The translations under genes and the position numbers were made by a program. The notes below the pieces were generated by a model that worked only from the letters and a program-made list of their open reading frames with translations, made no database searches and was not told the DNA's origin. Below, piece by piece: positions 41,888 to 50,523 of a DNA stretch of 64,000 nt; within the stretch, counting starts at the first letter, position 1, and each line of letters begins with the position of its first letter. This DNA comes from Polaribacter sp. Q13. Its GTDB lineage: Bacteria; Bacteroidota; Bacteroidia; Flavobacteriales; Flavobacteriaceae. Where the stretch lies: assembly GCF_016858305.2 (NCBI RefSeq), contig NZ_CP074436.1, forward strand, positions 1,632,001 through 1,696,000. The letters run 5' to 3'.

Positions 41888-42849
41888 TCTTCTAAAATTC
41901 TATAGTTTTCTTTTAAATTTACAGGTTCTTTAATCTTTCCTGTTAGTTTCTCTATCCAATTTTTCCATCCATATTTTTTAGAAAAAACAAATAAAAGTAG
42001 TGGATATAAAACTAAAACAGGGAAAAACATTTCCCAACCCACAGAAGGCTCAGAAGTATCTACATATAAGGCATCCGTTTGAAAAACAGTCCAATTGGTG
42101 GTTACAAAAAATGCAGCTACAATATTATTAATGGCATGTAAACCAAGCGATAATTCGGTTCCTTCATCCATTAAAGTGGTAATTCCGTAAAAGAAACCTG
42201 TACCAATATAAAAAACCATAGAAATATAACCTAGTTTTTCAACCTCCGGATTTGCTCCATGTAATAAACCAAAACAAACAGATGTTAATACCAAAGGCAA
42301 CCATCTGTTTTTAGCCAAAATACCCAAACCTTGCATAAAATAACCTCTAAATAATAATTCTTCAAACGAAGTTTGAAAAGGTAAAAACAAAAAAGAAACT
42401 GCTAATAATGTAAAAAACGGAACAGGTTTAAAATTCCAAACATAGTTTTCTGGTGATAAAAAAATACCAGCCATAATTACTACTGTAGAGATAATTCCCC
42501 AAGAAATAAAACTAAACCAAAAACGTTTCCAATCTATTTTTTTTCTACTGGTAACCAATGATGTAACCGTTCTTTTATGGATATATTTAACTCCAACAAT
42601 TAAGCTAACTAAACCAAAAAAGAACATTAAAATCATAAAAAATAAGAAGAGATTTTTATCAATTCCTAAGGTCATAAAATTATCTTGAGCTGCTTTTGTA
42701 AACTCCGCCATGTTTGCAGAATGCATAATCGCTAATGCCATTAAAGGCAATACGCCAATAATTTGCCATCCTGCAAATACTAACATGATGGTTAATACCC
42801 AATAAAACCACTCATTTCGACCTTTATATGCTTGTTGTATGTAATTCAT
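41884..42849 (-). CDS. CPBP-family intramembrane glutamic endopeptidase
   Basis: A 321-residue membrane protein with about eight helices and the CPBP (Rce1-like/Abi) motifs: EELLFRGYFMQGL, FGLLHGANP and HAINNIVAAFF. These carry the glutamates and histidines of the active site. Substrate unknown. It is embedded between menC (2 bases) and menE (4-base overlap), so it is cotranscribed with menaquinone genes, but nothing in its sequence suggests a menaquinone role. Confidence 0.88.
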   Translation of the reverse strand: MNYIQQAYKGRNEWFYWVLTIMLVFAGWQIIGVLPLMALAIMHSANMAEFTKAAQDNFMTLGIDKNLFLFFMILMFFFGLVSLIVGVKYIHKRTVTSLVTSRKKIDWKRFWFSFISWGIISTVVIMAGIFLSPENYVWNFKPVPFFTLLAVSFLFLPFQTSFEELLFRGYFMQGLGILAKNRWLPLVLTSVCFGLLHGANPEVEKLGYISMVFYIGTGFFYGITTLMDEGTELSLGLHAINNIVAAFFVTTNWTVFQTDALYVDTSEPSVGWEMFFPVLVLYPLLLFVFSKKYGWKNWIEKLTGKIKEPVNLKENYRILED

Positions 42850-42851
42850 GT

Positions 42852-43889
42852 TTATAAATTAAAATTCCAGTTTTGAGCTGGATTGTATTGTAATGTTCCG
42901 TTTTTAACTACTAACGGACTTGTAAAATTATTTGTAAATAAACAACCAGTTCCCAAACCTTGTGGCAAATCACTTTTTAAGGTATGTGTAAATTGCGCAA
43001 TCGCATTTAACCCAATATTACTTTCTAAGGCAGATGTAATCCACCAATCGCTATTTATTTCTTGAGCAAATTTAATCCAATCTAAACTCCCTGCAAAACC
43101 ACCAATTAGACTTGGTTTTAAGATAATGTATTGTGGTTTTATTGTCTGCAACAATTGTTTTTTTTCTTCGGATGAAAACATCCCAATTAATTCTTCATCC
43201 AATGCAATTGGTAAAGGTGTTTGTTCACATAAAGCAGCCATTTCTTCTATTTGACCTTGCTTAATAGGTTGTTCTATAGAATGAATTTCTAATTCGGATA
43301 AACGTTTTAGTTTTTCTAAAGCATTCTTAGGATTAAAAGCGCCGTTTGCATCTACTCGTAATTCTATTTCTTTCGAAGAAAATTCTTTTCGAATGGATTT
43401 TAACAACTCAATTTCAGCATCAAAATCAATAGCACCAATTTTCATCTTGATACATGAAAAACCAGTTTCTAATTTTTCTTTAATTTGCTTTTTCATGAAT
43501 TCTTTTTCTCCCATCCAAATTAAGCCATTTATAGAAATCGCTTCTTTTCCTTTGGTAAATTCTGATGGAAATAGCTCAAACTTATGCTCGCTTTTAAGCG
43601 ATAAAAAAGCTTGTTCTAAACCAAATTGAATCGATGGAAATTCTAAGAGTTCATAAAGTAGCCACTCAAGCCCTTTATCTATATTATTACAAACCCAAAT
43701 AAGTTTTTCTTTATAATTAGGAACATCATCAATACTTAAACCTCTAAACAAACCTGTTTCTCCAATACCCGTTTTACCATTTTCTTCTAAAATGATAAAC
43801 CAAGTTTCTTTGGTTCTTAAAATCCCTCGAGATGTTCCACTTGGATTTTTAAAATTGAGTATGTATTTATTATATTTAGCTTTTATCAA
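42852..43889 (-). CDS. menC: o-Succinylbenzoate synthase (MenC)
   Basis: A 345-residue enolase-superfamily enzyme that dehydrates SHCHC to o-succinylbenzoate. The lysine pair is in CIKMKIGAIDFDAE, the metal-binding acids in LRVDANGAF, IEQPI and ALDEELIG, and the second lysine region at YIILKPSLIGG. Muconate-lactonising and dipeptide-epimerase relatives share these motifs, but the adjacent menE and nearby menA settle the assignment. Confidence 0.93.
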   Translation of the reverse strand: MIKAKYNKYILNFKNPSGTSRGILRTKETWFIILEENGKTGIGETGLFRGLSIDDVPNYKEKLIWVCNNIDKGLEWLLYELLEFPSIQFGLEQAFLSLKSEHKFELFPSEFTKGKEAISINGLIWMGEKEFMKKQIKEKLETGFSCIKMKIGAIDFDAEIELLKSIRKEFSSKEIELRVDANGAFNPKNALEKLKRLSELEIHSIEQPIKQGQIEEMAALCEQTPLPIALDEELIGMFSSEEKKQLLQTIKPQYIILKPSLIGGFAGSLDWIKFAQEINSDWWITSALESNIGLNAIAQFTHTLKSDLPQGLGTGCLFTNNFTSPLVVKNGTLQYNPAQNWNFNL

Positions 43890-43898
43890 AAGAAAGAA

Positions 43899-44414
43899 TT
43901 ATTGTTTTTCTGCAAACGCTTTAAAGTTATTTAAATACGATTGATCTTGTTCTATAAAAGTACCTTTAAAAAAAGGAAAAACACATGCCATTAAATATGT
44001 TTCACTTTGGCAACTCACATTTAAAGTTATGGTTGTAACTCCGTTTTCTTCAGTAAAAGTATAATCATCTTTTTTAAGCATTCCTTCTGCATCAAAAAAC
44101 AAGGTTACCTTTTCATTTGGTACGTATGCCATTACTTTTTCGGTCATGGTTATTTCTTGACCTTGATTTAGAACAACAATTTTATAAATACTTCCTGTTT
44201 TTCCAGGGTTGTCATTCATTACCTCGAAAGACTGTACTTCTGGAATCCAATTTTTTATATCTTCTGAATTGTTGAAAATTTTAAATACCTCTTCAACAGA
44301 TTTATTTACAGAAATTGTAGCCGTATAAGTTGTTTCTTTTACAAACAAACCCGTTAATAGAAAAGCGACTACAATCGTAGAAATGATTCCTAAAATAATT
44401 TTAATTGTTTTCAT
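43899..44414 (-). CDS. SRPBCC (START/Bet v1-like) family protein with an N-terminal membrane anchor
   Basis: A 171-residue protein. The first ~25 residues are hydrophobic (KIILGIISTIVVAFLLTGLFV), and the rest has the SRPBCC pattern (ATISVNKSVEEVFKIFNNSEDIKNWIPEVQSFE), a fold with a deep ligand pocket. Ligand and role are unknown. It sits ten bases upstream of menC and two bases after the metallo-hydrolase gene, inside the menaquinone group. Confidence 0.82.
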   Translation of the reverse strand: MKTIKIILGIISTIVVAFLLTGLFVKETTYTATISVNKSVEEVFKIFNNSEDIKNWIPEVQSFEVMNDNPGKTGSIYKIVVLNQGQEITMTEKVMAYVPNEKVTLFFDAEGMLKKDDYTFTEENGVTTITLNVSCQSETYLMACVFPFFKGTFIEQDQSYLNNFKAFAEKQ

Positions 44415-44415
44415 T

Positions 44416-45093
44416 TTATATATGTATATTTTCTCCTATTTCTAAAACGATTAACTCTTTTCCTTTTGATGCAAATTTAGACTTAGCATCGTTAGCATCT
44501 ATTTCTATTGGTGGAAATGTATTAAAATGACAGGCAATTACTTTATTACATTCTACTAAATCACTTGCAATAATTGCATCTTCAACTCCCATTGTAAAGG
44601 TATCTCCAACTGGCAAAATAGCAGCATCTAGCTTGGTAAACATCGGTATCAATTTCATATCCATAGTTACAGCTGTATCTCCGGCAACGTATAAATTTTT
44701 ATCTTTAGATGTAATCACAAAACCTCCTGGTACACCACCATAAGTGCCGTCTGCAAAAGAAGAAGTATGAATTGCATTTACATATTTCGCCGAAAAGTTT
44801 TCTGTAATAAAAGTTCCTCCGTGATTTAATGCATGTACTTGTAAATCTTTTGCTGCATAATACATCGCTATTTCATAATTAGAAACAATAACTGCATTTG
44901 TTCTTTCTGCAATTACTTCCGTATCTAAAACATGATCTTGATGCGCATGTGTTAACAAAATAAAATCTACTTTTAAGCTAGAAATATCTATTTGAGATGC
45001 CAATGAGTTTCCAGAAATAAAAGGATCTATTAAAATGTTAATTCCGTTTATTTCTATTGAAAAACAAGAATGTCCTAAAAATTTAATCTTCAT
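44416..45093 (-). CDS. Metallo-beta-lactamase-fold hydrolase (UPF0173 type)
   Basis: A 225-residue UPF0173-type hydrolase. The start MKIKFLGHSCFSIEING and the metal motif LTHAHQDHVLD are characteristic; further metal ligands are in VAGDTAVTMDM and ACHFNTFPPIE. The substrate is unknown. It is 27 bases downstream of menA and cotranscribed with the SRPBCC and men genes. Confidence 0.9.
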   Translation of the reverse strand: MKIKFLGHSCFSIEINGINILIDPFISGNSLASQIDISSLKVDFILLTHAHQDHVLDTEVIAERTNAVIVSNYEIAMYYAAKDLQVHALNHGGTFITENFSAKYVNAIHTSSFADGTYGGVPGGFVITSKDKNLYVAGDTAVTMDMKLIPMFTKLDAAILPVGDTFTMGVEDAIIASDLVECNKVIACHFNTFPPIEIDANDAKSKFASKGKELIVLEIGENIHI

Positions 45094-45120
45094 ATCTTAC
45101 AATTATATTTGAATTCTAAT

Positions 45121-46029
45121 TTACAAAATTTGACCAACTCCAAAAAGTATGGCAAACATAAAAGTACTTAATGCTACTTTTTTAAGTTCACTGTCTAATT
45201 CTGCAGGAATTTTATTTTTTGCTACTGTTTTTACGTTTTTAATTAATGGAACGAAAGCCACCAAAAAAAGAAATTGATAGATTGTTTTAAAGTCGAAAAA
45301 AACATAGAAACAAGCAATCGCTAAAGCTCCAAAAATTAAAAAATAATGGTATTTTTTTGCCGTTTCATTACCTAATTTAACTACTAATGTATTTTTATTA
45401 TTCTTTTTATCCTCTTCCCTATCTCGTAAATTATTTAGATTTAAAACAGCTGTACTTAACAAACCAACGGAAATTGCAGGCAAGAAAATAGCGTAATCAA
45501 TTTGTTTTATATACAAGAAATAACTGCCCACAACGCTTAATAAACCAAAAAACAAAAAAACAAAAACATCTCCAAAACCACTATAACCATAGGCTGAATT
45601 ACCTACTGTATATTTTATAGCTGCCGCAATTGAAGCAATACCTAAAACAAAAAATAAAATTGAATACCAAAAATTTTCTTTTCCAAAAGAAACATAAATC
45701 AATAATAAAGCTATTATTAAGGTGATAATTGTGGTAACTATCATAGCCAATTTCATTTGTTTCGGCGTAATTGCTCCTGATGAAACCATACGTGCTTCTC
45801 CTGTTCTATTTTTATCAGAACCTTTTATGCCATCTCCATAATCGTTTGCAAAGTTTGATAATACCTGAAAACCAATTGTTGTTAAAATTGCCAACCAAAA
45901 AATAGGAGATTCAAAAATTGAAATATGATTATTCAATTGATCAATTCCTAAAAAACTTCCAACAATAATTCCTGAAACGGATAAAGGTAAAGTTCTTAAA
46001 CGAGCAGCTTTTACGTAGTTTTTAATCAT
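45121..46029 (-). CDS. menA: 1,4-Dihydroxy-2-naphthoate polyprenyltransferase (MenA)
   Basis: A 302-residue UbiA-family prenyltransferase with about nine membrane helices. The two aspartate-rich motifs are NDYGDGIKGSDK and NLRDREEDKKNNKNT, which bind the prenyl diphosphate through magnesium. The GEARMVSSGAITPKQM segment is typical of MenA. It is the first gene of the minus-strand menaquinone group, and menB, menD and menF are not in the window. Confidence 0.93.
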   Translation of the reverse strand: MIKNYVKAARLRTLPLSVSGIIVGSFLGIDQLNNHISIFESPIFWLAILTTIGFQVLSNFANDYGDGIKGSDKNRTGEARMVSSGAITPKQMKLAMIVTTIITLIIALLLIYVSFGKENFWYSILFFVLGIASIAAAIKYTVGNSAYGYSGFGDVFVFLFFGLLSVVGSYFLYIKQIDYAIFLPAISVGLLSTAVLNLNNLRDREEDKKNNKNTLVVKLGNETAKKYHYFLIFGALAIACFYVFFDFKTIYQFLFLVAFVPLIKNVKTVAKNKIPAELDSELKKVALSTFMFAILFGVGQIL

Positions 46030-46063
46030 CTTTAGAACAAAAATTCTGACTTATTTAAAATGA

Positions 46064-46085
46064 TATTCCCGCATAAGCGGGAATA
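46064..46085. repeat. Palindromic hairpin TATTCCCGC-ATAA-GCGGGAATA
   Basis: Perfect 9-bp arms with a 4-base loop between the Fe-S gene and menA. No T-run follows, so it is a weak terminator at best. Short GC-rich palindromes of this kind are often dispersed repeats. Confidence 0.7.
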
Positions 46086-46113
46086 ATAAATATATTTTTA
46101 AACGTTGGTTATT

Positions 46114-46893
46114 TTATAATTTATTAGCTTCTGCTATTAACTCTGCAATATCTTTAACAACCACTTCTGCTTCTTTTTCTTTAAATTTAATTCCATCTGT
46201 CATCATGGTATTGCAATATGGGCAACCTGTTGCTATAATATTTGGTTTGGTTTCTAAAGCATCTTCTGTTCTTAAAACATTAATCTCCTTGTCCCCTTTT
46301 TCTGCGTCTTTAAACATTTGTGCACCTCCTGCACCACAACATAAAGCGGTAGATTTATTGCGTTTCATTTCGGTTAAATTAACCCCTAATCTTTTTATTA
46401 ATTCTCTAGGAGATTCATAAACGTCATTGGCTCTCCCTAAATAACAAGGATCGTGAAAGGTTACTCTTTTTCCTTTTAAAGTAGTGTCGTCAATCTTTAA
46501 ACGCCCTTCTTTAATTAAATTTTGTATAAATTGTGTGTGATGAAAAACTTCATATTTACCTCCTAAACCAGGATATTCGTTTTTTAATGTATTAAACGAA
46601 TGCGGATCACAAGTGACTATTTTTTTCACTTCGTACCCATTTAACACTTCAATATTCATCATTGCTTGCATTTGAAACAAGAATTCATTTCCTGCTCTTT
46701 TTGCTGCATCTCCAGTAGAAGATTCTTCGGTTCCTAAAACTGCAAAATCTACTTTAGCTTGATGTAATATTTTTACAAATGCTCTTGATATTTTTTTTGC
46801 TCTATCATCATAACTTCCTGCTGCTCCAACCCAAAACAACACTTCTGGTTGCTTACCTTGAGCCATCATATCTGCCATTGTTGGTACCATCAT
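46114..46893 (-). CDS. CCG-domain Fe-S protein (HdrB/LutA-like)
   Basis: A 259-residue protein with two cysteine-rich CCG-type modules: CDPHSF...FHDPCYLGR and CCGAGGAQMF...CPYCNTM. Such subunits carry a noncubane or 4Fe-4S cluster and exchange electrons with thiol/disulfide or quinone partners. It is paired with the membrane Fe-S gene 74 bases upstream, so together they resemble an HdrBC/LutAB-type unit. Two consecutive ATGs (46893, 46890) are candidate starts. The upstream spacer is a 7-bp-periodic repeat. Confidence 0.85.
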   Translation of the reverse strand: MMVPTMADMMAQGKQPEVLFWVGAAGSYDDRAKKISRAFVKILHQAKVDFAVLGTEESSTGDAAKRAGNEFLFQMQAMMNIEVLNGYEVKKIVTCDPHSFNTLKNEYPGLGGKYEVFHHTQFIQNLIKEGRLKIDDTTLKGKRVTFHDPCYLGRANDVYESPRELIKRLGVNLTEMKRNKSTALCCGAGGAQMFKDAEKGDKEINVLRTEDALETKPNIIATGCPYCNTMMTDGIKFKEKEAEVVVKDIAELIAEANKL

Positions 46894-46959
46894 AAATTAT
46901 AAATTTTAAATTATGAATTATGAATTAGTACAATTCGTAATTGATAATTGTTAATTGAA
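46892..46959. repeat. Facing arrays of 7-bp units upstream of the CCG-domain gene
   Basis: Five in-register units on the left (ATAAATT, ATAAATT, TTAAATT, ATGAATT, ATGAATT), a 5-base centre AGTAC, then four on the right (AATTCGT, AATTGAT, AATTGTT, AATTGAA). The halves are imperfect complements with a strict 7-bp period and start at the gene's first codon. Confidence 0.75.
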
Positions 46960-46967
46960 AAATTATT

Positions 46968-48284
46968 TTACTCCTCGTTTGCCCAGTTTAATCTGTCTTG
47001 TTGATTGTATTGCCAAGGCGCACCGTTATTTTCGATGTTTGTCATCATCATATTTAACTCTTGTGGCGCTGCACTTTCTTCCATTACTAAATATCGTCTC
47101 ATATCCATAATAATAGATAATGGATCGATATTTACAGGACATTCCTCTACACAAGCATTACAACTGGTACATGCCCAAAGTTCTTCTGGAGAAATATAAT
47201 CGTTTAATAATTGTTTACCATCATCAACAAAAACACCTTTATTAGCATCGATATTTCTACCAACTTCTTCTAAACGATCACGAGTATCCATCATGATTTT
47301 TCTTGGTGATAATTCTTTTCCTGTAAGATTTGCAGGACAAACAGATGTACATCTACCACATTCGGTACATGTATAAGCATTCATTAACTGAACCCAACTT
47401 AAATCTGCAACATCAGATGCTCCAAATTTTTCTGGAATAGCTTCTTCTTCTCCTTCTGGTGGTGCTGCATAAGGGTCTGCATCCGGATCCATCATTAATT
47501 TTACTTCAGTAGTAACAGAATCTAAATTTGTAAACTGTCCTTTTGCATTTAAATTTGCAAAATACGTATTAGGAAATGCTAATAGTATATGTAAATGCTT
47601 AGAATAATATAAGTAGTTTAAGAATACTAAGATTCCTAAAATGTGAATCCACCAACAAGTTCTTTCTATGGTATGCAATCCTTCTGCAGAAAAACCATCA
47701 AATAATGGTGTAATAAATTGGCTTATTGGATTTCCTATACCTGCTTGCTGAAAATGAACATCAGTGGCATTCATCACCAAAAACAAGGTCATTAACACCA
47801 TTTCAAAATAAAGAATGTTATTTCCATCTTTTTTAGGCCAACCTTTCATTTCTTTACTTAAGAAACGTTTTATGTTAGATACATTTCTACGTAACCAAAA
47901 AATTACAACTGCTACAAAAACTAGCGCCGCTAAAATTTCGAAAAAACCAATTAAAAATGCGTAAAAACCATCACCTAAAACTTCTTGAAAAATTCTATGT
48001 GACCCAAATAATCCATCAATAATAATTTCTAAAACTTCTATATTTATAATTATAAAACCAACATAAACAATGATATGAAGAAATCCGGAAAGAGGTCTTT
48101 TTACCATTTTAGATTGCCCTAGTGCAATCTTAATCATATTTTTTAAACGTTCTGGTTTTTTATCTTTTCTATTAACATCTTTACCTAAGTTGATATTTCT
48201 TATTAATTTGCGAATATTCATCACAAAAAAACCAAGTCCGAAAGCTAACGCTAACGCAAAAATTATATTTGGCAAGTATTGCAT
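46968..48284 (-). CDS. Membrane-bound 4Fe-4S oxidoreductase subunit with a b-heme-like region
   Basis: A 438-residue protein. The N-terminal ~260 residues carry five to six membrane helices with histidines placed as in diheme cytochrome b subunits (SGFLHIIVYVGF, CWWIHILGILVFL, SKHLHIL). The C-terminal part has two ferredoxin motifs, CTECGRCTSVCP and CTSCNACVEECP. This resembles a NarI/DsrM/HdrE-like membrane part fused to HdrC. Electron exchange between the menaquinone pool and the partner CCG protein is a sensible inference. The true electron donor or acceptor is unknown. Confidence 0.85.
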   Translation of the reverse strand: MQYLPNIIFALALAFGLGFFVMNIRKLIRNINLGKDVNRKDKKPERLKNMIKIALGQSKMVKRPLSGFLHIIVYVGFIIINIEVLEIIIDGLFGSHRIFQEVLGDGFYAFLIGFFEILAALVFVAVVIFWLRRNVSNIKRFLSKEMKGWPKKDGNNILYFEMVLMTLFLVMNATDVHFQQAGIGNPISQFITPLFDGFSAEGLHTIERTCWWIHILGILVFLNYLYYSKHLHILLAFPNTYFANLNAKGQFTNLDSVTTEVKLMMDPDADPYAAPPEGEEEAIPEKFGASDVADLSWVQLMNAYTCTECGRCTSVCPANLTGKELSPRKIMMDTRDRLEEVGRNIDANKGVFVDDGKQLLNDYISPEELWACTSCNACVEECPVNIDPLSIIMDMRRYLVMEESAAPQELNMMMTNIENNGAPWQYNQQDRLNWANEE

Positions 48285-48301
48285 ATTAAGTTTTTATAAA
48301 A

Positions 48302-49273
48302 TTAGTTATTAGCTTCTTTTTCTAATTCGGTGTCTTTATTAGGTGTGTAGGCTTTTGCTTTTTTACCAAATAATGAAAAATGTACAAATCTTTTTGGATG
48401 TAACTTCATTTCTCTAAGTAATTCTTCTAATTCTTTAGAAGCGTTTTCTAAATTTGTATACATGGTTTCATCGGTTATTAACTTACCAATGGTGCCTTTT
48501 CCGGTATTAATACCTTCTAACATTTTATTTACAGAATTAAGCGATACTTCCGCTTTTTTCATTATTTCACCAATATTTACCTTTGCTAAAGTATCAGAAA
48601 CTTTTGCAAAATTTGCCGTAATTGTTTTTGTGTTTTTTACACTTTCTTTTAAATCAGAAGAGGTAGCGTTTATCATCCCATTAACAGAAACCATCATTTT
48701 TTTAACTTCTTTTAAAGTAGTTTCTAAACTGGTTACAGAATTTTTTAAACTCTGTTGTGTGTTTGTATCTAAAACTTTATTTACATTTCTAAATAAAGAA
48801 TCGGCGCTAACCATTACGTCTTCTAATTTTGCTTGAATAGGATCTAAACGTTCTCCTATAGAAGTAAATAAACTAGATTCAATTTGTCCTTTAAGATAAT
48901 CTCCGGAGACGGCATCTTCTCCTTCATAATGAGGTATTATTGCCAAGTTAGACCCACCTAATGGGCTTGGAGAATATATTTTTACAACACTATTTTTAGA
49001 AAACTGAAAATCTTTATCAATAGAAAAACGAACTATTAATTCCCCTTTCTTATCTGCTGCTTTATTAAAGGCAATATCAACAACTTTACCCACTTTTAAC
49101 CCATTAATAGTTACTAAACTAGATTCTGTTAAACCTCCAATATTTGAGTATTCTACTTTAAAGTAACGGGTATTTCCATCAAACAAGTTTTGTCCTTTTA
49201 AAAAATTATATCCCCAAATAAATATGAATATAATAATAACCGCTACAATTCCTGTTTTTAATTCTTTAGACAT
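48302..49273 (-). CDS. MlaD/MCE-domain protein
   Basis: A 323-residue protein with one N-terminal membrane anchor (about residues 7-25), an MCE domain (about 35-115; YSNIGGLTESSLVTINGLKVG) and a long helical C-terminal half. MCE proteins form hexameric rings or tubes that move phospholipids between membranes. No MlaE/MlaF partners are visible here. It lies 17 bases downstream of the amidase-side spacer and next to lptD, so the neighbourhood is envelope biogenesis. Confidence 0.9.
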   Translation of the reverse strand: MSKELKTGIVAVIIIFIFIWGYNFLKGQNLFDGNTRYFKVEYSNIGGLTESSLVTINGLKVGKVVDIAFNKAADKKGELIVRFSIDKDFQFSKNSVVKIYSPSPLGGSNLAIIPHYEGEDAVSGDYLKGQIESSLFTSIGERLDPIQAKLEDVMVSADSLFRNVNKVLDTNTQQSLKNSVTSLETTLKEVKKMMVSVNGMINATSSDLKESVKNTKTITANFAKVSDTLAKVNIGEIMKKAEVSLNSVNKMLEGINTGKGTIGKLITDETMYTNLENASKELEELLREMKLHPKRFVHFSLFGKKAKAYTPNKDTELEKEANN

Positions 49274-49327
49274 CCATAAAAATTTAATAACAAAACTACT
49301 AATAATTTTTGGTTGAGACCACCAAAA

Positions 49328-50389
49328 CTATTGCATTTTAACTGCATCTTGTACAGATACCTTTTCTCCATTCTTAAAAGCAACGATAAATGCAGATGTA
49401 TACCCTTTAGATTTTGCAAGCTTTAAAGATTTTTTTACTTTGGAATAGTTAGAAGAATTTCCATAATAATATTTATAATAACTCCCCACAGAGATTCTCT
49501 CTACATCTTTTAAGCCCTTAAAGTTATATGACTTGGTTGCTATTTTATTTCTTCCGGAAGCAATTTGAACTTTAAATAAAATATTTTCTACATCCTTTTT
49601 ATCTACTACATTATTAACAACTGTGTTTATTTTTAAATTATTAATGTAATTTAAAACAGCATCAGCAATAGAATTCCCCATTTGTGCTTGCCCTCTTTTA
49701 GAATTTAAAAATCTTCCTTCTGTTTTATTGGTTAAAAAACCTAATTCTACCAATACACTTGGCATGATGGTTTCTCTTAAAACCTGAAAATTATCTTGCT
49801 TTACTTTTCTATCATGTCTTTTTAATTTTGAGGCCAAATTATACTGAATTAAACTGGCCATAGCCAAACTTCTATCTAAGTTTTCTTCTTGTAAAAGAGA
49901 TAATCCAATTACAGACTCTGCTGAATTTGAATCAAAACCTACATACTTATCTTTATAATTATCTTCTAAAAATATAGCTGCATTTTCTCTCTTTGCAATT
50001 TCTAAATTCTTTTTATTACCTCGTAACCCCAAAACAAAAGTACCTGCTCCATAAGCATTTGATGTATGAGAATCGCAATGTATCGATATAAATAAGTCTG
50101 CTTTTGCATGATTGGCTATATCTCCTCTTTTCCATAAATCTATAAAAACATCCTTATTTCTAGTATAAAGTACTTTTATATCTTTCTTTTCAGATAGCTT
50201 TGCGCCTACTTTTAGAACAACTTTTAAAGCTATATTTTTCTCTTTGTACCCATTACCTAGGTTTCCAGGATCTTTACCTCCATGACCTGCATCTATAACT
50301 ATAACATATTTTTTTTGTGCAAACATTAATGATGAATTCATCAATAATGAGAACGCAAAGAGAAAAAAGAGAAGTTTTCTTACTTTCAT
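49328..50389 (-). CDS. N-acetylmuramoyl-L-alanine amidase with C-terminal SPOR-like domain
   Basis: A 353-residue secreted Amidase_3 enzyme that cleaves the bond between N-acetylmuramic acid and the peptide of peptidoglycan. The signal peptide ends MFAQ, and the zinc ligands lie in IDAGHGGKDPG, the NIALK glutamate region and ISIHCDS. The catalytic glutamate is in LVELGFLTN. The last ~85 residues resemble a SPOR domain (FKVQIASGRNKI...VKKSLKLAKSKGYTSAFIVA). The frame extends to 50422, but ATG 50389 (MKVRKLLFFLFAF) gives a proper signal peptide. The promoter overlaps the lptD start. Confidence 0.92.
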   Translation of the reverse strand: MKVRKLLFFLFAFSLLMNSSLMFAQKKYVIVIDAGHGGKDPGNLGNGYKEKNIALKVVLKVGAKLSEKKDIKVLYTRNKDVFIDLWKRGDIANHAKADLFISIHCDSHTSNAYGAGTFVLGLRGNKKNLEIAKRENAAIFLEDNYKDKYVGFDSNSAESVIGLSLLQEENLDRSLAMASLIQYNLASKLKRHDRKVKQDNFQVLRETIMPSVLVELGFLTNKTEGRFLNSKRGQAQMGNSIADAVLNYINNLKINTVVNNVVDKKDVENILFKVQIASGRNKIATKSYNFKGLKDVERISVGSYYKYYYGNSSNYSKVKKSLKLAKSKGYTSAFIVAFKNGEKVSVQDAVKMQ

Positions 50390-50412
50390 CTTAATTTTGT
50401 GATTTTCTTTAA

Positions 50413-50441
50413 TTTGCATCAATAAAATTTAACTATTTTTG
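50413..50441 (+). promoter_or_regulatory. lptD promoter (TTTG-N17-TATTTTTG)
   Basis: TTTG at 50413-50416 and TATTTTTG at 50434-50441 are separated by 17 bases, matching both consensus elements. The start would be near 50448, giving a 65-base leader before the TTG start at 50513. Confidence 0.6.
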
Positions 50442-50492
50442 GCTTCCTTAAATTTGGTGTTCCAAATATTGAGCCATACTTTTACCTTTATA

Positions 50493-50523
50493 CAAAAATA
50501 GCATTTAAAGCATTGCAAACAAA
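50493..50523 (-). promoter_or_regulatory. Amidase gene promoter (TTTG-N19-TATTTTTG)
   Basis: On minus, TTTG (50523-50520) lies 19 bases before TATTTTTG (50500-50493), the ideal Bacteroidetes arrangement. The -33 element falls inside the first codons of lptD, so the divergent transcription units overlap. Confidence 0.65.
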
